In this document: positions 49,015 through 60,090 of the stretch, piece after piece
How the letters are laid out: each line of letters starts with the position of its first letter
How positions within the stretch are numbered: the first letter of the stretch is position 1
Source: Lytechinus pictus
Taxonomy: Eukaryota > Echinodermata > Echinoidea > Temnopleuroida > Toxopneustidae
Length of the DNA: 64,000 nt
Assembly (NCBI RefSeq): GCF_037042905.1
Contig: NC_087256.1
Location: forward strand, 27,727,501 to 27,791,500
Reading direction: 5' to 3'
Notes under the pieces: generated by a model
The model's database searches: none
What the model saw: only the letters and a program-made list of their open reading frames with translations
What the model was told of the DNA's origin: nothing
Translations under genes and position numbers: made by a program

Positions 49015-50225
49015 TTATCTTCTAAACGACTAGTCCAAACAATCTCGGTTCTGCCTTGGATTTGCTACACTTACAATCATAGCAATGAAACTGACCATAT
49101 ATCATTGGAAATAATAAAGATGAATTTGATCTGGAGTTGGTTTCATCTTTGTGACTTTGATAATACTTACATGTACACCCTTTCGAATGTACTTTGAGTG
49201 GATATTTCCTTACTAATGCCTTCATTGAATTGAATAATATCTGTAATCGCCCTTCAAAAAGGTACCACATATGTTAAAGAGTTGAATTGATTTGCATGCA
49301 TATTTTCATCAACATCTCTCTGACATTCTGATATGTATATTTGTGTGCATTGATTTCCAGTTTTATGGTTAATTGTTTGCACTTCGTGTATGTGTATATT
49401 ATGAATATATGTGCATTGCCTTTTTTTTCACGAAAACGAGGGTTAATTAATGAGAGCCGCCCCTGATGTTATAATGTTGAGAAAAATCATGAAAACCATT
49501 TTAATGATTTGATTAAGAGTAAAAGATCATGTTAATATTTAATGTGAATTTTAGAAATCCCAAATGAAACCAAATTGTACTATGAATTCATATAAATGAC
49601 ATTTGATTTCCATGTTGTGTCAAGTACAGAGAAAGAGGAGAGAGAGGGAGAGGGTGAAAGAAAAGGAGGGAGAGAGATAAAGATTATGAACTTTAATATC
49701 CTAATTTCATGTATGAAATATTTATAATGAACATTTCAGCAAACACTGTAACTTCATGCTCCATTTTTCCTAAGAAATGAGATGTCCTTTTTTGTTATGT
49801 CCTCTAATGTAGTAATTATCTAGCGTACAAGGAGTATTCAATTAATTCATTAGATTGTTATTCTGTAATACTATTCTTGGTATTTCCTTGCCAAATATAT
49901 GCCAATGATCATGCTTTTAAACGTAATTTATTTCAACACTTTTTTTTTTCCATTCTCATTATCATCATGCAGTTCAAAATGGAACCATTTTTCTATTGTC
50001 CATTTTCAAACAAAACTTGCTGATTGTTAGGTTTATAGAAATGCAAAGAGGATTTCAATTGCTCTAATGGTAGGGTTTCTTTTAGCTAGGTTTAGTATCT
50101 CTCATATATTTTGATGGAGGGAAGATATTCAGGAAGATCTCACTTTTAAACACAGACACTTGTAAAACACCATACCATTGTGTCTGCCTCAATGTGTTCG
50201 TTTGTTTGTGTCTATTATTGAAATG
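49015..50225. other. Intergenic non-coding sequence
   Basis: AT-rich; no gene recognised. Confidence 0.5.
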
Positions 50226-51222
50226 AGCACTAGGGGCAGAGAGGAAGATGAAGACAAAAAGAAGAGAGAGAGGAGAGGAGAGGAAAAGTTGGAAAGATAA
50301 AGAGAGGAAGAAACAAAGGAAGATAAAAAGTAGAGGAGAGGAAAAGAGATGAAGAAAGATGAGTAAACTCCGGTAAAAACAACCTGAGTTTTCTCAGGTA
50401 AAAAGTGTTATGCAAAAGGCCCAAAGAGAGGCAAGAGATGAAGGAAGATGAGATAGAAGATAAAGAAAGGAAAGAGATGAAGGAAGATGAAGAGAGAAAG
50501 AGAAGAAGGAAGATAAAGAGGCAAGAGATGAAGGAAGATGAGAGGATAGAAGATAAAGAGAGGAAAGAGATGAAGGAAGATGAAGAGAGAGAGAGATGAA
50601 GGAAGATAAAGAGAGGCAAGAGATGAAGAAAGGTGAGAGGATAGAAGATAAAGATTTAAGAGATGAAGGTAGATGAATAGAGGAAAGATGAAGGAAGATA
50701 AAGGGCCTGTTGCATAAAACTTTTTACCTGAGAAAACTCTGGTAAAAACTGAAAACTAAGGTTAGTCTGATTCCTGCTATTGACTTTAACACGGCAAAAA
50801 CTCCGGTAAAAACAACCTGAGTTTTCTCAGGTAAAGAGTTTTATGCAACGGGCCCAAAGAGAGGCAAGAGATGAAGGAAGATGGGAGGATAGAAGATAAA
50901 GAGATGAAGGAAGATGAAGAGAGAAAGAGATGAAGGAAGATAAAGAGAGGAAAGAAGATGGAGGAAGGAAAATGAATAGATAGGAGATAAAGGAAGGAAA
51001 GAGATGAAGAAAGATAAAGAGAGAAAGGAAATGAAGGAAGATGAGAGGATAGAAGATAGAGGGGTGGAAAGATGGAGAGAGAAAGAGATGAAGGAAGATA
51101 AAGAGAGGCAAGACATGAAGGAAGATGAGATAGAAGATAAAGAGAGGAAAGACATGAAGGAAGATGAGAGGATAGAAGATAAAGAGAGGTGGGAAGATGG
51201 AGAGAAAAGGAGATGAAGAAAA
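50226..51222 (+). repeat. GA-rich degenerate tandem array with two foldback insertions
   Basis: About 1 kb of diverged units such as AGAGATGAAGGAAGATGA and GATAGAAGATAAAGAGAGG. Long Glu/Lys/Arg-rich frames on + and Ser/Phe/Leu-rich frames on - are repeat translation. The foldback at 50705-50855 and a partial copy at 50367-50423 interrupt it. Confidence 0.93.
50705..50855. mobile_element. Short foldback with GGGCCTGTTGCATAAAACT ends
   Basis: GGGCCTGTTGCATAAAACTT at the left pairs with AGTTTTATGCAACGGGCCC at the right. ACCTGAGAAAACTC pairs with GAGTTTTCTCAGGT. The right half alone (CTCCGGTAAAAACAACCTGA through AAAGGCCC) recurs at 50367-50423. Confidence 0.85.
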
Positions 51223-52356
51223 TATATCTTCTAAGAAGCTTTCAAAAAGTGATAATATTCATTCAGACTTTCAAATCACTGACTAGTCCTCAAATAGAAA
51301 TATATCGCATAAGAGTACAAAGAAAAATGAAGGCAATTTGAAATAAAAACAAGAATCGATTGATGCTATATTATTTACATTATATTTCATTCACAGAATC
51401 AGAGGTCAGTACAATTCTATGTATACCATATCCACATGTAGCATGAAAATTAGGCTGAAAATCAAAATTCTAAATTCATGAAAAAACATAATTCTTATCT
51501 TTACAAAGTATAACTTTCATTATACAGTGGTGTACACCAAGTTCTCAAATTCGTATTTTGCCCCCCCCCCCACCAAAAAAAAATCACATTGAGCTTTAAT
51601 GAATGTTATTTGTCACTAAGATGGCAAAAGTGAAATATCACTGATGTGAAATAATTTACATTTACCAACAAATCATGTAATACCCGAGATTGTTTATTAA
51701 TTTTCATTTTTAACTTATACTTTAACTTTATAAGGGTGTAAAAATCTTGGTTAGAGAACAAAGTACTAAGTCCTTACCCTAAGTTTGGAAGTACTTTTAA
51801 ACAAGATATTTCTTAAAATACAGTCCGGAATTTGAGACTGTTTGAGATTGAGAATATTCATTCATATCAAATCAAGCTCCCGCTCCAATCCCCCCCCCCC
51901 CCTTCCCCTTTATATATATATTTTCAATTTCAAGTTTTATGACTCTGAAGATTTATTGCTAGCAACCCCCCCCCCCCCCCTAATTTTCATGAATTCATTA
52001 AAGAAAGAGCCAACTAGAGCCATATTACTGGAAAGCAATACATAATTTACAATATAAAAATGATACAAAAGGCACAATATTCTAGCTTATATACACCGTA
52101 AGTAAAAATATATAAAACAATGAGTAGGGAAATAAGACAATTTCTCTCAAATAACGTTAAATAGAAGGATTCTTACAATATACATATTTTAGATATTGAC
52201 TGGCATTCCAATATATTTCCAATTTGTTTTTTAATTTATACCAGGACATCGGCAAGATAGATAGAGCTAATCCATAGTACGTAATAATGGTTTCCGAAAA
52301 CTTACAAGATCTGGGGGGGTGCTTCAAAAAGATTTAAGTATGACTTAGAGTTGCAC
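51223..52356. other. Intergenic non-coding sequence with C-runs
   Basis: C-runs occur near 51560, 51890 and 51966. No gene was recognised. Confidence 0.5.
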
Positions 52357-52958
52357 TTAAAGGGGAATCCAGCCTTGGACATAAAATGTTTTGTTGGGAA
52401 GGAGAAAAATAAATTAAACAGAATGGTGAAAGTTTGAAAGAAATCGGACAAGCAATAAAAAAGTTATAGCTGCTTTAAAATTGAGATCACTAATAGTATG
52501 TACATTTCAAATTGGCAACTGGGTAAGTAAATTATGACAAGGGGCAAGGACAACTTTCCCATAGGCCATGTACTTTATTATCAGGGATTTGTGGTTTTCT
52601 CCTAAGTATCCATTCCCCTTGGGCAGTAATCTAAATATAACCCAGGTAGTATATTGTTTAATGTCCTCATGAAAAAAATAATAATTTGAAGTAAAACTTT
52701 TGGGAAAAATGACATTTTAGCCATAATATGTATTGGAGTACATGGAAGAGTAGTCCTTGCCTTACATCACTATGACATCCCATATGCGGCCAATTTGAAG
52801 TCTCCATGAGTATAGTGATTACTAATATTTACAGCTTTTAAAAATTAATATCTTTCTTGTTGTTTGTCCAATATTGTTCAAACTTTCACCTATCAACTTG
52901 TCTGATTTTTCTTTCTCTTATAAAAACAACTTTTTATTTGGGTTGGATTCCCCTTTAA
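52357..52958. mobile_element. Foldback MITE, family D, copy 2 (inverted)
   Basis: TTAAAGGGGAATCCAGCC and GGTTGGATTCCCCTTTAA are the ends. It is the reverse-orientation counterpart of 42934-43538. Confidence 0.92.
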
Positions 52959-53302
52959 ATGTCTAGTTGCATGAAGACATGACCGCATTGGTCAGATTAT
53001 GCAAAGAGGACGCGCACTACTGCGTATCGATCAATAACATTGTGTATTGCATATCATGTACGCGTCAGCATTTCAGTGCGATTCTAAGACATACATCTTT
53101 TCAAAATACACCCCCCCCCCCCCCCCCCCCCCGTGGGTGCTTCATAAAGATTTTAGAAAGTCATGACTTTACAAACAACTGGTGACCCTTTCTTAGGAAC
53201 TGCATCAACATTTGCAAAAATTTGGTGTATACCAAGAAGTGGTCACAAGTCTTTCGTAAAGTTACTCGTAAGTTATGCAAAGCTTCATGAATCACACACC
53301 AG

Positions 53303-53433
53303 GGTCCCGTAACACAAAGGTTAGCGATTGATCCTACGCTTGATTTTCACGATTGATTGTACATTCTTGTCAATGGAATCAATCGTAAAAAAATGTTCTA
53401 TGATCATTGCTAAGCTTTGTTGTACGGGCCCCA
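53303..53433. mobile_element. Short foldback of the GGGCCCCGT family
   Basis: CAGGGTCCCGTAACACAAAG at the left and CTTTGTTGTACGGGCCC at the right pair, with TTAGCGATTGATCC and GATCATTGCTAA arms. It directly abuts the next element. Confidence 0.7.
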
Positions 53434-53701
53434 GGGCCCTGTCTTAGAAAGATTTGTGATTGATCCAATCAATCATAACTCTATGGAAATTCATCAGTGT
53501 CATAATTTTTTCTACAGGAAATTTTCATAATGTCCTTTGTAAACAAAGGAGAACGCACCAAATTGTCAAGAAATCAATGAATTTATGGATATACATTCAT
53601 ATCTAGAAATTTTTTGAACATGCATTTTATATGTTGACTTTGCTGGCTTTGCATAGTTGCGATTGATCGGATCAAGCACAACTCTTTGTAAGACAGGGCC
53701 C
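53434..53701. mobile_element. Foldback of the GGGCCCnGTCTTACAAAGAG family, copy 2
   Basis: GGGCCCTGTCTTAGAAAGAT pairs with CTCTTTGTAAGACAGGGCCC. The middle again has AATGTCCTTTGTAAACAAAG. Confidence 0.85.
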
Positions 53702-53865
53702 AGATTGATAAAAGGCCATAAAGGAAAGGAACTGAATTGAATTCTTAGAATTAAGTTAAAGGGGTGGGGGGAAGCGGAAACATATTTGCAATCAATTGCA
53801 AATATTCTGTTGAAATTTTACAACTGATGGATCAATTTTTAGGAAATTAATTTAGATTGCAAGAG

Positions 53866-54172
53866 AGTGTTTCATCAACATTTTTGTCCGACATGTTGTC
53901 AGATCTGACATCTTTCCTTGATTTTGATTGGCTGATAAGCAATGTTACTATGGTAACTGTCGGATAAAATATGACTTGTCGGATAAAACGTCTGACAAGT
54001 CCTTTCATGAAACGCTCCCCCGAGGAGCGTTTTATCAATATTTTCGTCCGATAAGTTGTCAGATCTGACAACCTTCTTTGATTTTGATTGGCTGAGAGGC
54101 ACTGTTACTATGGTAACTGTCGGATAAAACGGGACTTGTCGGATAAAGCAAGTCCTTTCATGAAATGGTCCC
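53866..54172 (+). repeat. Two tandem units (about 153 bp) of a TTATCCGACA element inside a TTGCAA foldback
   Basis: Units at 53866-54020 and 54021-54172 share GTTGTCAGATCTGACA, GATTTTGATTGGCTGA, TTACTATGGTAACTGTCGGATAAAA and GCAAGTCCTTTCATGAAA-type ends. Flanking ATTTGCAATCAATTGCAAAT (53790) and CAAGTTTCTTGCAACGACCC (54248) belong to a GTGTTGCAAGAAA-type host element. A fragment of the unit recurs at 61313-61425. Confidence 0.78.
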
Positions 54173-54268
54173 CTGCAATCAAAGTGCAAATTTGCAACTA
54201 ACTGCAAGCATTTGATTTTGGGACCTGAAATAGACTTTTAATTGATCACAAGTTTCTTGCAACGACCC

Positions 54269-55321
54269 ATGCATCTTTGAATAGGAAAATTGACCCTCAT
54301 GATCTCAGCTGTCGATCGTGCCGAAAATTGGCACACAAGTTGTCCATGGCAAAATCTACAAAATCTCAAGTTTTACAATAATCTGTTTCTCTGAATTCCT
54401 TTTTTAGTTTTTATACCTTTTTATGGCTTTAAACCTATCCAGCGGGGGGGGGGGGGGGGAGGGGAACAGCCCCCCTCAACATTTTTCAAGATTAATTTGT
54501 AACGCAAAAAGATCACATTTTTCGTGATAAATCCCCTGCACCAAATTTTTTGACCGCGCCACTTGCTGACCTTTTATTTTCCAGTCTCCCACAGCTTTTG
54601 CGACAAAATTTGCGACCCCCGAGAGTGCGATTCCGAAATCACACAACATTTCGTAAGTGCATGCAGACCCAAAATTGCTCAAAGCGTGGATTTGTGTACA
54701 AATCCAATGCAAATACTTGAGTGTTTTTAGCCCAAATTCATAAATGTATTATTATCTCTCCTTTTACGGATTTACCTCAATTAATTTCATTTTGTTTTCG
54801 GTCAGAAGAAAGTCCCATAAGATTTCCATTTAAAAAAAATAGTAAAAAACAAAGAAATACATAAGAAATTTTAAAAACAAAAATTTCACAAGAAAATATT
54901 TGTGACATTGAATTTTTTTACTTACATTGATCAGAATCATTTGAAGAGTCTGTGAATAAAAAAATAGTATTTTGGGGGCCTTATTTAGTTAATTAGAGCA
55001 AAATTTTGATGTTATGCATAAATCAGCATAATTAATTAGCAATGAGATTTCTTGAAGAATTTGATTTTACTATTTTGTAGATTATGCCATGGGTAATGCG
55101 CATGCCAATTTTCATCGTGATCAAGTGATCAACGGCCGGGATTCAGCCTCCCCCCCCCCAGTCTTCTTAGGTGTTGAAATAGCCCAGTCTTTTTTTTTTT
55201 AAATGGTCAAGTCATAATATCTTGCTGATTGTGGTGCTTTTAAATTTATGTGAAACACTCCCTGGTCTATTTCCTTTGACTTGGATCTGAAATACTGTTG
55301 AAAGGCTGACGTGGCTGGCTT
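54269..55321. other. Downstream of the NCAPH stop; probable 3' UTR and intergenic DNA
   Basis: The NCAPH 3' UTR should extend to the left of 55322 on the minus strand. AT-rich sequence with a G-run near 54440 and a C-run near 55150. A specific polyadenylation site could not be fixed. Confidence 0.4.
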
Positions 55322-55381
55322 TTAATCTTGAGTGATGAGGAGATCCTCAAAGCTATCGGCCTGGACCGACAATCTCAGACT
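55322..55381 (-). CDS. NCAPH: Condensin I subunit H, terminal coding exon and stop
   Basis: A 20-codon exon reads SLRLSVQADSFEDLLITQD and then TAA (55322-55324). It follows a TTCTTCCCAG acceptor in phase 0. It aligns in length and pattern with the vertebrate NCAPH end, where NEK is followed by a leucine/basic strand and an ED-L-xx-LxxQxD finish. The 3' UTR must continue below 55322. Several near-copies of this exon's first bases and acceptor occur between it and the previous exon. This copy is chosen as genuine because only it keeps the family C-terminus. Confidence 0.87.
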   Translation of the reverse strand, partial: SLRLSVQADSFEDLLITQD

Positions 55382-55469
55382 CTGGGAAGAAGAATGGAAA
55401 GAAGGAAAGAAAGTCATATTGTTGGTCTTCATCAATTTTTATTATATCAGCTTGCACCGATAATCCTGG

Positions 55470-55624
55470 CGGGTTTTTCATAAAGGTGTTCGTAAGTAAC
55501 TAATGACTTAACACAAGACTGGTGACCATTTCTTGTGTTAAATGATATATCCCTATGTAGGTGACTTAACACCTAAGAACATGTTCCAGTCGTGCGTTAC
55601 TTTACGAAGAGCTTTAAGAAACAC
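55470..55624. repeat. Foldback with TTTCATAAAGGTGTTCGTAA ends in the last NCAPH intron
   Basis: GGTTTTTCATAAAGGTGTTC pairs with the complement of CTTTAAGAAACACC. Inner CGTAAGTAACTAATGACTTA faces GTGACTTAACACC. It interrupts the acceptor-copy array. Confidence 0.55.
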
Positions 55625-55629
55625 CTGCC

Positions 55630-55957
55630 TGGACTCTGGAAATAAGAATAGAAAGAGAGAAGGGACAAAGTTATATTGTCGGTCTTTATTATTATTTCTC
55701 ACATCGACCTGGACAGACAATCTTAAAACTCTGGAAATAAGAATAGAAAGAGAAGGGACAAGTCATATTGTTGGTCTTTATCACTTATCACATGAACGGA
55801 CAATCTTAGACTCTAGGAATAAGAATAGTAAGAGAGAATGGACAAAGTTATATTATCGGTCTTTATAATTATTTATCATATTGGTCTATACGGATAATCT
55901 TAGACTCTGGAAATAAGAATAGAGAGAATGGACAAAGTTATATTGTTGGTCTTTATT
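55630..55957 (-). repeat. Tandem copies of the NCAPH terminal-exon acceptor region
   Basis: The + strand string GACAATCTTAGACTCTGG followed by AAATAAGAATAG recurs with changes near 55633 (partial), 55717, 55798 and 55894, spaced about 80-95 bp. A further copy lies at 56784. Each copy spans the equivalent of the true acceptor and first codons at 55368-55381 plus upstream intron, including TATTGTYGGTCTTTAT. A SINE and a foldback separate the last copy from the array. Confidence 0.8.
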
Positions 55958-56200
55958 CGTGGGTTCGAATCCCAGCCATGGCGTAATTTCCTTCAGCAAG
56001 AAATTTATCCACATTGTGCTGCACTCAATCCAGGTGAGGTGAATGGGTACCCGTTAGGAAGAAATTCCTTGAATGCTTGAGCGACTAGGCAGCCCAGCTA
56101 AAGCCGGGGTAATAATAATAGCAGGGCCCGCTGGGAGAACAGTTTTCAGAACTGAAGTGGCTTCCCTGGGTAAATATACCTATACTATTATTATTATTAT
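55958..56200 (+). mobile_element. SINE family 1, copy lacking the 5' tRNA half
   Basis: It begins at the B box (GTGGGTTCGAATCCCAGCCA) and keeps the body and the AGCAGGGCCCGCTGGGAGAA tail with ATTATTATTAT. It is inserted in the last NCAPH intron. Confidence 0.85.
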
Positions 56201-56203
56201 GAA

Positions 56204-56332
56204 AGCAATATTGACTGGCCTCGGGGCGATACGACATATATCGCCCAAACTAGATTTATATCGCCCGAGTCGTAGACGAGGGTGATATCAATTCCTTTCG
56301 CCCCCAGGCCAGTCAATATTGCTATTATTAAA
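56204..56332. mobile_element. Foldback with CAATATTGACTGGCCT ends
   Basis: CAATATTGACTGGCCTCGGG pairs with CCCAGGCCAGTCAATATTG, with TATCGCCC/GGGCGATA inner arms. The alternative NCAPH tail frame starts beyond this element but runs through adjacent repeat-like DNA. Confidence 0.75.
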
Positions 56333-56471
56333 CAAATCAGACATCTAGAGCAAAAATCGTTAAAATTGAGATATTTTAAAGTTTTAGAATGAGAATCTAG
56401 TTTAACATGTTGAGCAGACTGGGCCTCTGAACTTAATCATTGTGACGTAATTGAAATGACGCGTCCCTGGC

Positions 56472-56798
56472 CTAGGGACGCAGTATCCAGCGTTGTCTTA
56501 ACTTGATTACCATTATGACGTATAGCACTGCGCGGTTCAAGGACGCGTGCAAAAACGCGTAGAATACCCAGATATTAGCGCTGCCTTTTATTGCCCGCTT
56601 CATTTCCACGCATTTTCTCATTGACTTTCCTGAGCGGGCAATAAATTGGGCCCGTGGATAAACAATTGGAATTTTATTGACCGGCCATTTGATCCCAGTC
56701 TTAAGCAGGCAACAATGTTTCAAAGTTGCCCTGCTCAGATGTCTGATACGGTTAATAATATTATTTATCATATCAACCTGAACGGACAATCTTAGACT
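56472..56798 (-). other. Possible alternative terminal exon of NCAPH from a duplicated acceptor
   Basis: A second TTATTTCCAG acceptor followed by codons SLRLSVQ lies 88 bp downstream (gene sense) of the exon ending at 56887. Read in phase 0 it stays open for 108 codons, to a stop at 56472-56474. After SLRLSVQVD it leaves the conserved sequence and runs through an unrelated foldback repeat. Use would give NCAPH a novel tail of about 108 residues. It may equally be an unused decoy. No transcript evidence is available. Confidence 0.35.
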
Positions 56799-56886
56799 CT
56801 GGAAATAAGAATGGAAAGAGAGAAGAGATATGGTTGGTCTTTGTTACTTTCATGAAGTGATCATTGCCTATCAAACTGCTACATAC

Positions 56887-57045
56887 CTTTTCGTTGCAGA
56901 GATGAAGAAGGCACACGAACGCAATGGGAATACTGAGGTTCTTCGACATTGTCTTGCTAAGCCTGTCAGGAAGGGTAGTATACATGTCACAAAACGATTG
57001 GGTTCCAGCAACACCGTCCGCATCGGCCTCATTGCTGACGTTCTC
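56887..57045 (-). CDS. NCAPH: Condensin I subunit H, exon with core of the C-terminal winged helix
   Basis: The exon lies between a TTTGTCTCTAG acceptor and a GTATGT donor and encodes 53 codons in phase 0. It begins with an acidic linker (ENVSNEADADG), then LPDRLSKTMSKNLSIPIAF, then VCLLHLCNEK. The motif NLSIPxAFxCLLHLxNEK is the most conserved part of NCAPH C-termini and forms the winged-helix core that contacts SMC4. The next exon, which completes the wing, is 1.5 kb away at 55322-55381. Confidence 0.97.
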
Positions 57046-57120
57046 CTAGAGACAAAGTAAAAGGAATATCCTCATTAGATAAATAATATTATCATCTACA
57101 TAGAGCGTTTTAGCGATACA

Positions 57121-57731
57121 TTAAAGGTCAAGTCCACCTCAGAAAAATGTTGATTTAAATGAATAGAGAAAAATCAGACAAGCATAATGCTGAAAATTTC
57201 ATCAAAATCGGATGTAAAATAAGAAAGTTATGACATTTCAAAGTTTTGCTTATTTTTAACAAAATAGTTATATGAACGAGCCAGTTACATCCAGATGAGA
57301 GAGTCGATGATGTCACTCACTCACTATTTCTTTTGTTTTTTATTGTTTGAATTATACAATATTTCAATTTTTACGAATTTGATGATTAGGACCTCCTTGC
57401 CTGAAGAACAAAATGTTAAAATAATGGAATTCCACGTGTTCAGGGAGGAATGAAACTTCATTTCACATGGCAATGACGAGAAAATCAAAATATTTCATAT
57501 TTCATATAATAAAATACAAAAGAAATAGTGAGTGAGTGACATCATCGACTCTCTCATCTGGATGTAACTGGCTCGTTCATATAACTATTTTGTTAAAAAT
57601 AAGCGAAACTTTAAAATGTCATAACTTTCTTATTTTACATCCGATTTTGATGAAATTTTCAGTGTTATGCTTGTTGATTTTTTCTCTTTTTATTCAAATC
57701 AAGTTATTGTTGGGGTGGACTTGTCCTTTAA
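57121..57731. mobile_element. Foldback MITE, family B, copy 2
   Basis: It matches 25738-26348 along its length, with more perfect arms (ACGAGCCAGTTACATCCAGA and TCTGGATGTAACTGGCTCGT). It lies in the NCAPH intron 76 bp from the exon ending at 57045. Confidence 0.93.
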
Positions 57732-58094
57732 AAACGCGTATTTTGGTGTGCATCATTTGCCCGTGCAGTATCAGAGCGTATCCCCATTAAAAGGACCGAA
57801 ATTCGACGAATATCCCAAAGGCTCCTGAACAAAATTTGCCGTTGAGTATGAGACCATGTTCAACAGTCTAGTGCGCATGCGCAAATGCGTGAAATATACA
57901 ACGCGTACAACAATGAAAGCAATGCGATGCGCAGCATAAATCACAATTACGCTCAATGACGTCATAAAGAAGTACATGGAAGTCGCATCAATGACCTCAA
58001 TTGATCGTATGAAGTGAGAGATAAGTGATATGACTTGTTAAATCAAATTTCTCCCTCTTTTTTTGAGGGGGGGGGGTGGGATAGATGATAATAA

Positions 58095-58240
58095 TTATAT
58101 TGGATGGCTTTATTTCATGAAATACCAGAAATATTCCACTCGTTAGGGCCAATATTCAAATCTGTGATTCGTGGAATATTTTCCCAAACTCTTGCAATAT
58201 TTCTGGTATTCCATTCTGAGCCATCCAACATAATATGAAT
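58095..58240. repeat. Foldback with TTGGATGGCT ends
   Basis: ATTGGATGGCTTTATTTCAT and AATACCAGAAATATTCCA pair with TGCAATATTTCTGGTATT and GAGCCATCCAACATAAT. Confidence 0.65.
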
Positions 58241-58783
58241 TGTAATAGGATATCTACATTGCGCTTGTATCCACCTTGTTAGGTGCTCAAGGTGCACTTA
58301 TATTACCCTAGCTAATAAGCTATGCTAAAGATTTCAATGTTGATTCCCCCAACATGGTCTAAATTCATTGACCCTAAATGACCTTTGACCTTGGTCATGT
58401 GATCTGAAACTTGAAAAGGATGTTCAGTGATACTTGATTACCATTATGTCCAAGTTACATGAAATAGGTCCATATACTTTTTTAGTTATGATGACATTTC
58501 AAAATTATAACCTTTGTTAAGATTTCAATGTTGACGACCATGTCACCACACCGTTGCTGCTGTCAGATAAGTGGCTAAAGGATTCTGGAAGAAATTTTGT
58601 GTAATTGCTAAAAAATTATCAAAATAAGCATGGCATATTCTGGCCAAATGCTGGGTCATTTTCCAAGTAATACTAATACACTGTCCCACGTGTGTTTATC
58701 TGTGCTGGCAATCTTCAGTGTGGTCGTTTTTCAAGTTAGCTTTCATGATTCACATGATTTCACAAAGTGTAGTTTATGTAACT

Positions 58784-58982
58784 TTAAGGACAAGTCCACC
58801 CCAACAAAAAGTTGATTTGAATAAAAAGAGAAAAATCCAAGAAGCATAACACTTTGTGAAAAATAAGCAAAACTTTAAACTTATTCCATATCCGATTTTG
58901 ATGAAATTCTCGTCATTATGCTTGTCTGATATTTCTCTATCGATTCAAGTCAACATTTTTCTGAGGTGGACTTGACCTTTAA
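58784..58982. mobile_element. Foldback MITE, family B, copy 3 (199-bp deletion derivative)
   Basis: The ends TTAAGGACAAGTCCACCCCA and GAGGTGGACTTGACCTTTAA match family B, but the central 400 bp are gone. Confidence 0.9.
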
Positions 58983-59132
58983 CAAGATCCAAATCTACGA
59001 TGATATGACGATTAACCATGGTCTTTCTCATGAATTCAGTGTTCACTGAAACTACATTAATTTATCATTAAATGATGCTTTTATTACCACTACACGCAAT
59101 TCTGAACACCCCCTGTAAAATGGTTTGCTCAC

Positions 59133-59237
59133 CTTGTCTGCCTCTGGCTTCGTCAAGAAGCCCCACATGTGCGTCTTAAGCCTTTTAACATCCATCCTCT
59201 TAGCTGTGCGGGCGTATTGTATATCAATCTTGTTAAC
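59133..59237 (-). CDS. NCAPH: Condensin I subunit H, exon beginning the C-terminal winged-helix region
   Basis: The exon lies between a CTTCTTCAG acceptor and a GTGAGC donor and encodes 35 codons in phase 0. It starts [20 protein letters not shown], followed by KTHMWGFLT. This block is nearly invariant in NCAPH ([20 protein letters not shown] in vertebrates). It opens the C-terminal domain that docks on the SMC4 head. The tail TKPEADK is a short linker. The flanking introns are 2684 bp upstream and 2087 bp downstream. Confidence 0.96.
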
Positions 59238-59694
59238 CTGAAGAAGAACAGACATTTAATGACAGTTGCATGGATGCTACCACCTACATGTACGTAAGCT
59301 TCATTAAATCTACTCTGTTGAGTAAAGGAAAAATATGGGCTGATTGGAATATCTGCACACAAGGTCACGGCAAGCAAATCGTGACAGCCACTCTAAATTA
59401 CCTTAGTAGGGTGTCCCAGAAAAGAAAAAGGTTGAGATTCATTGCAGTCTATTGCTTTCAAAATCATAACTTTTCTTTATGAAATGTGCATGAATGAAAT
59501 GTATACAGTTTTCTTTATTCAAAGTGTTTACTCAATGTTTATGATTTATGCACGACTGAGATAGCCCAATGGACACATGGAATATGCCAACTTCAAGTAC
59601 GTTTTTCGGACTTATTACTTTCCTTTCAGAAAAACAAAGTTTATAAGCTCAATACTTTATTCATTCACAAGAAACCATAAATAAAACAAGAGGG

Positions 59695-60090
59695 AGCTAA
59701 TTGGCTCAGTCGGTAAATCAATTTGCCTGTCGAACCAAAGATCGTGGATACGAGTCCAAAACGGTCGGATGACTGAAGTCTGCGTTGTGTGTAAACGTGT
59801 CCCTCTCCTGTTGCATAGATGCATGCTATATTACAGTGGGAAACACTGTCCCTTGGATAGGACGTTAAATGGAGACACCGCGGAGAGGAGAATCACCACC
59901 TTTGCACGTTAAGAACCCACTGCACTATTCGTATAAGAGAAGGGGGAAACCTTGGTGTAGTGGTCCGCCTGCACTCCTTCCAAACAGTTAAATCAGGAGG
60001 AGAGACCTACATGTATGGGTCATAGTGATATATTCTGCTTTCCACCTCCAAGGCACAGTTGATGCCAAACCAATAATAATTATGATAATG
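59695..60090 (+). mobile_element. tRNA-derived SINE, family 2
   Basis: The head shows GGCTCAGTCGGTAAATC (A box) and a mutated B box (GATACGAGTCC). The body includes GTGGGAAACACTGTCCCTTG and AACCTTGGTGTAGTGGTCCG. It ends near AATAATAATTATGATAATGA. Confidence 0.65.

Noticed and set aside
50230..51216. Lys/Glu-rich (+) and Leu/Ser/Phe-rich (-) frames
   Set aside because: They are translations of the degenerate GA-rich array.
56472..56789. Independent 105-codon gene on the minus strand
   Set aside because: It is the continuation of the duplicated NCAPH acceptor copy and repeat DNA; kept only as a possible alternative exon.
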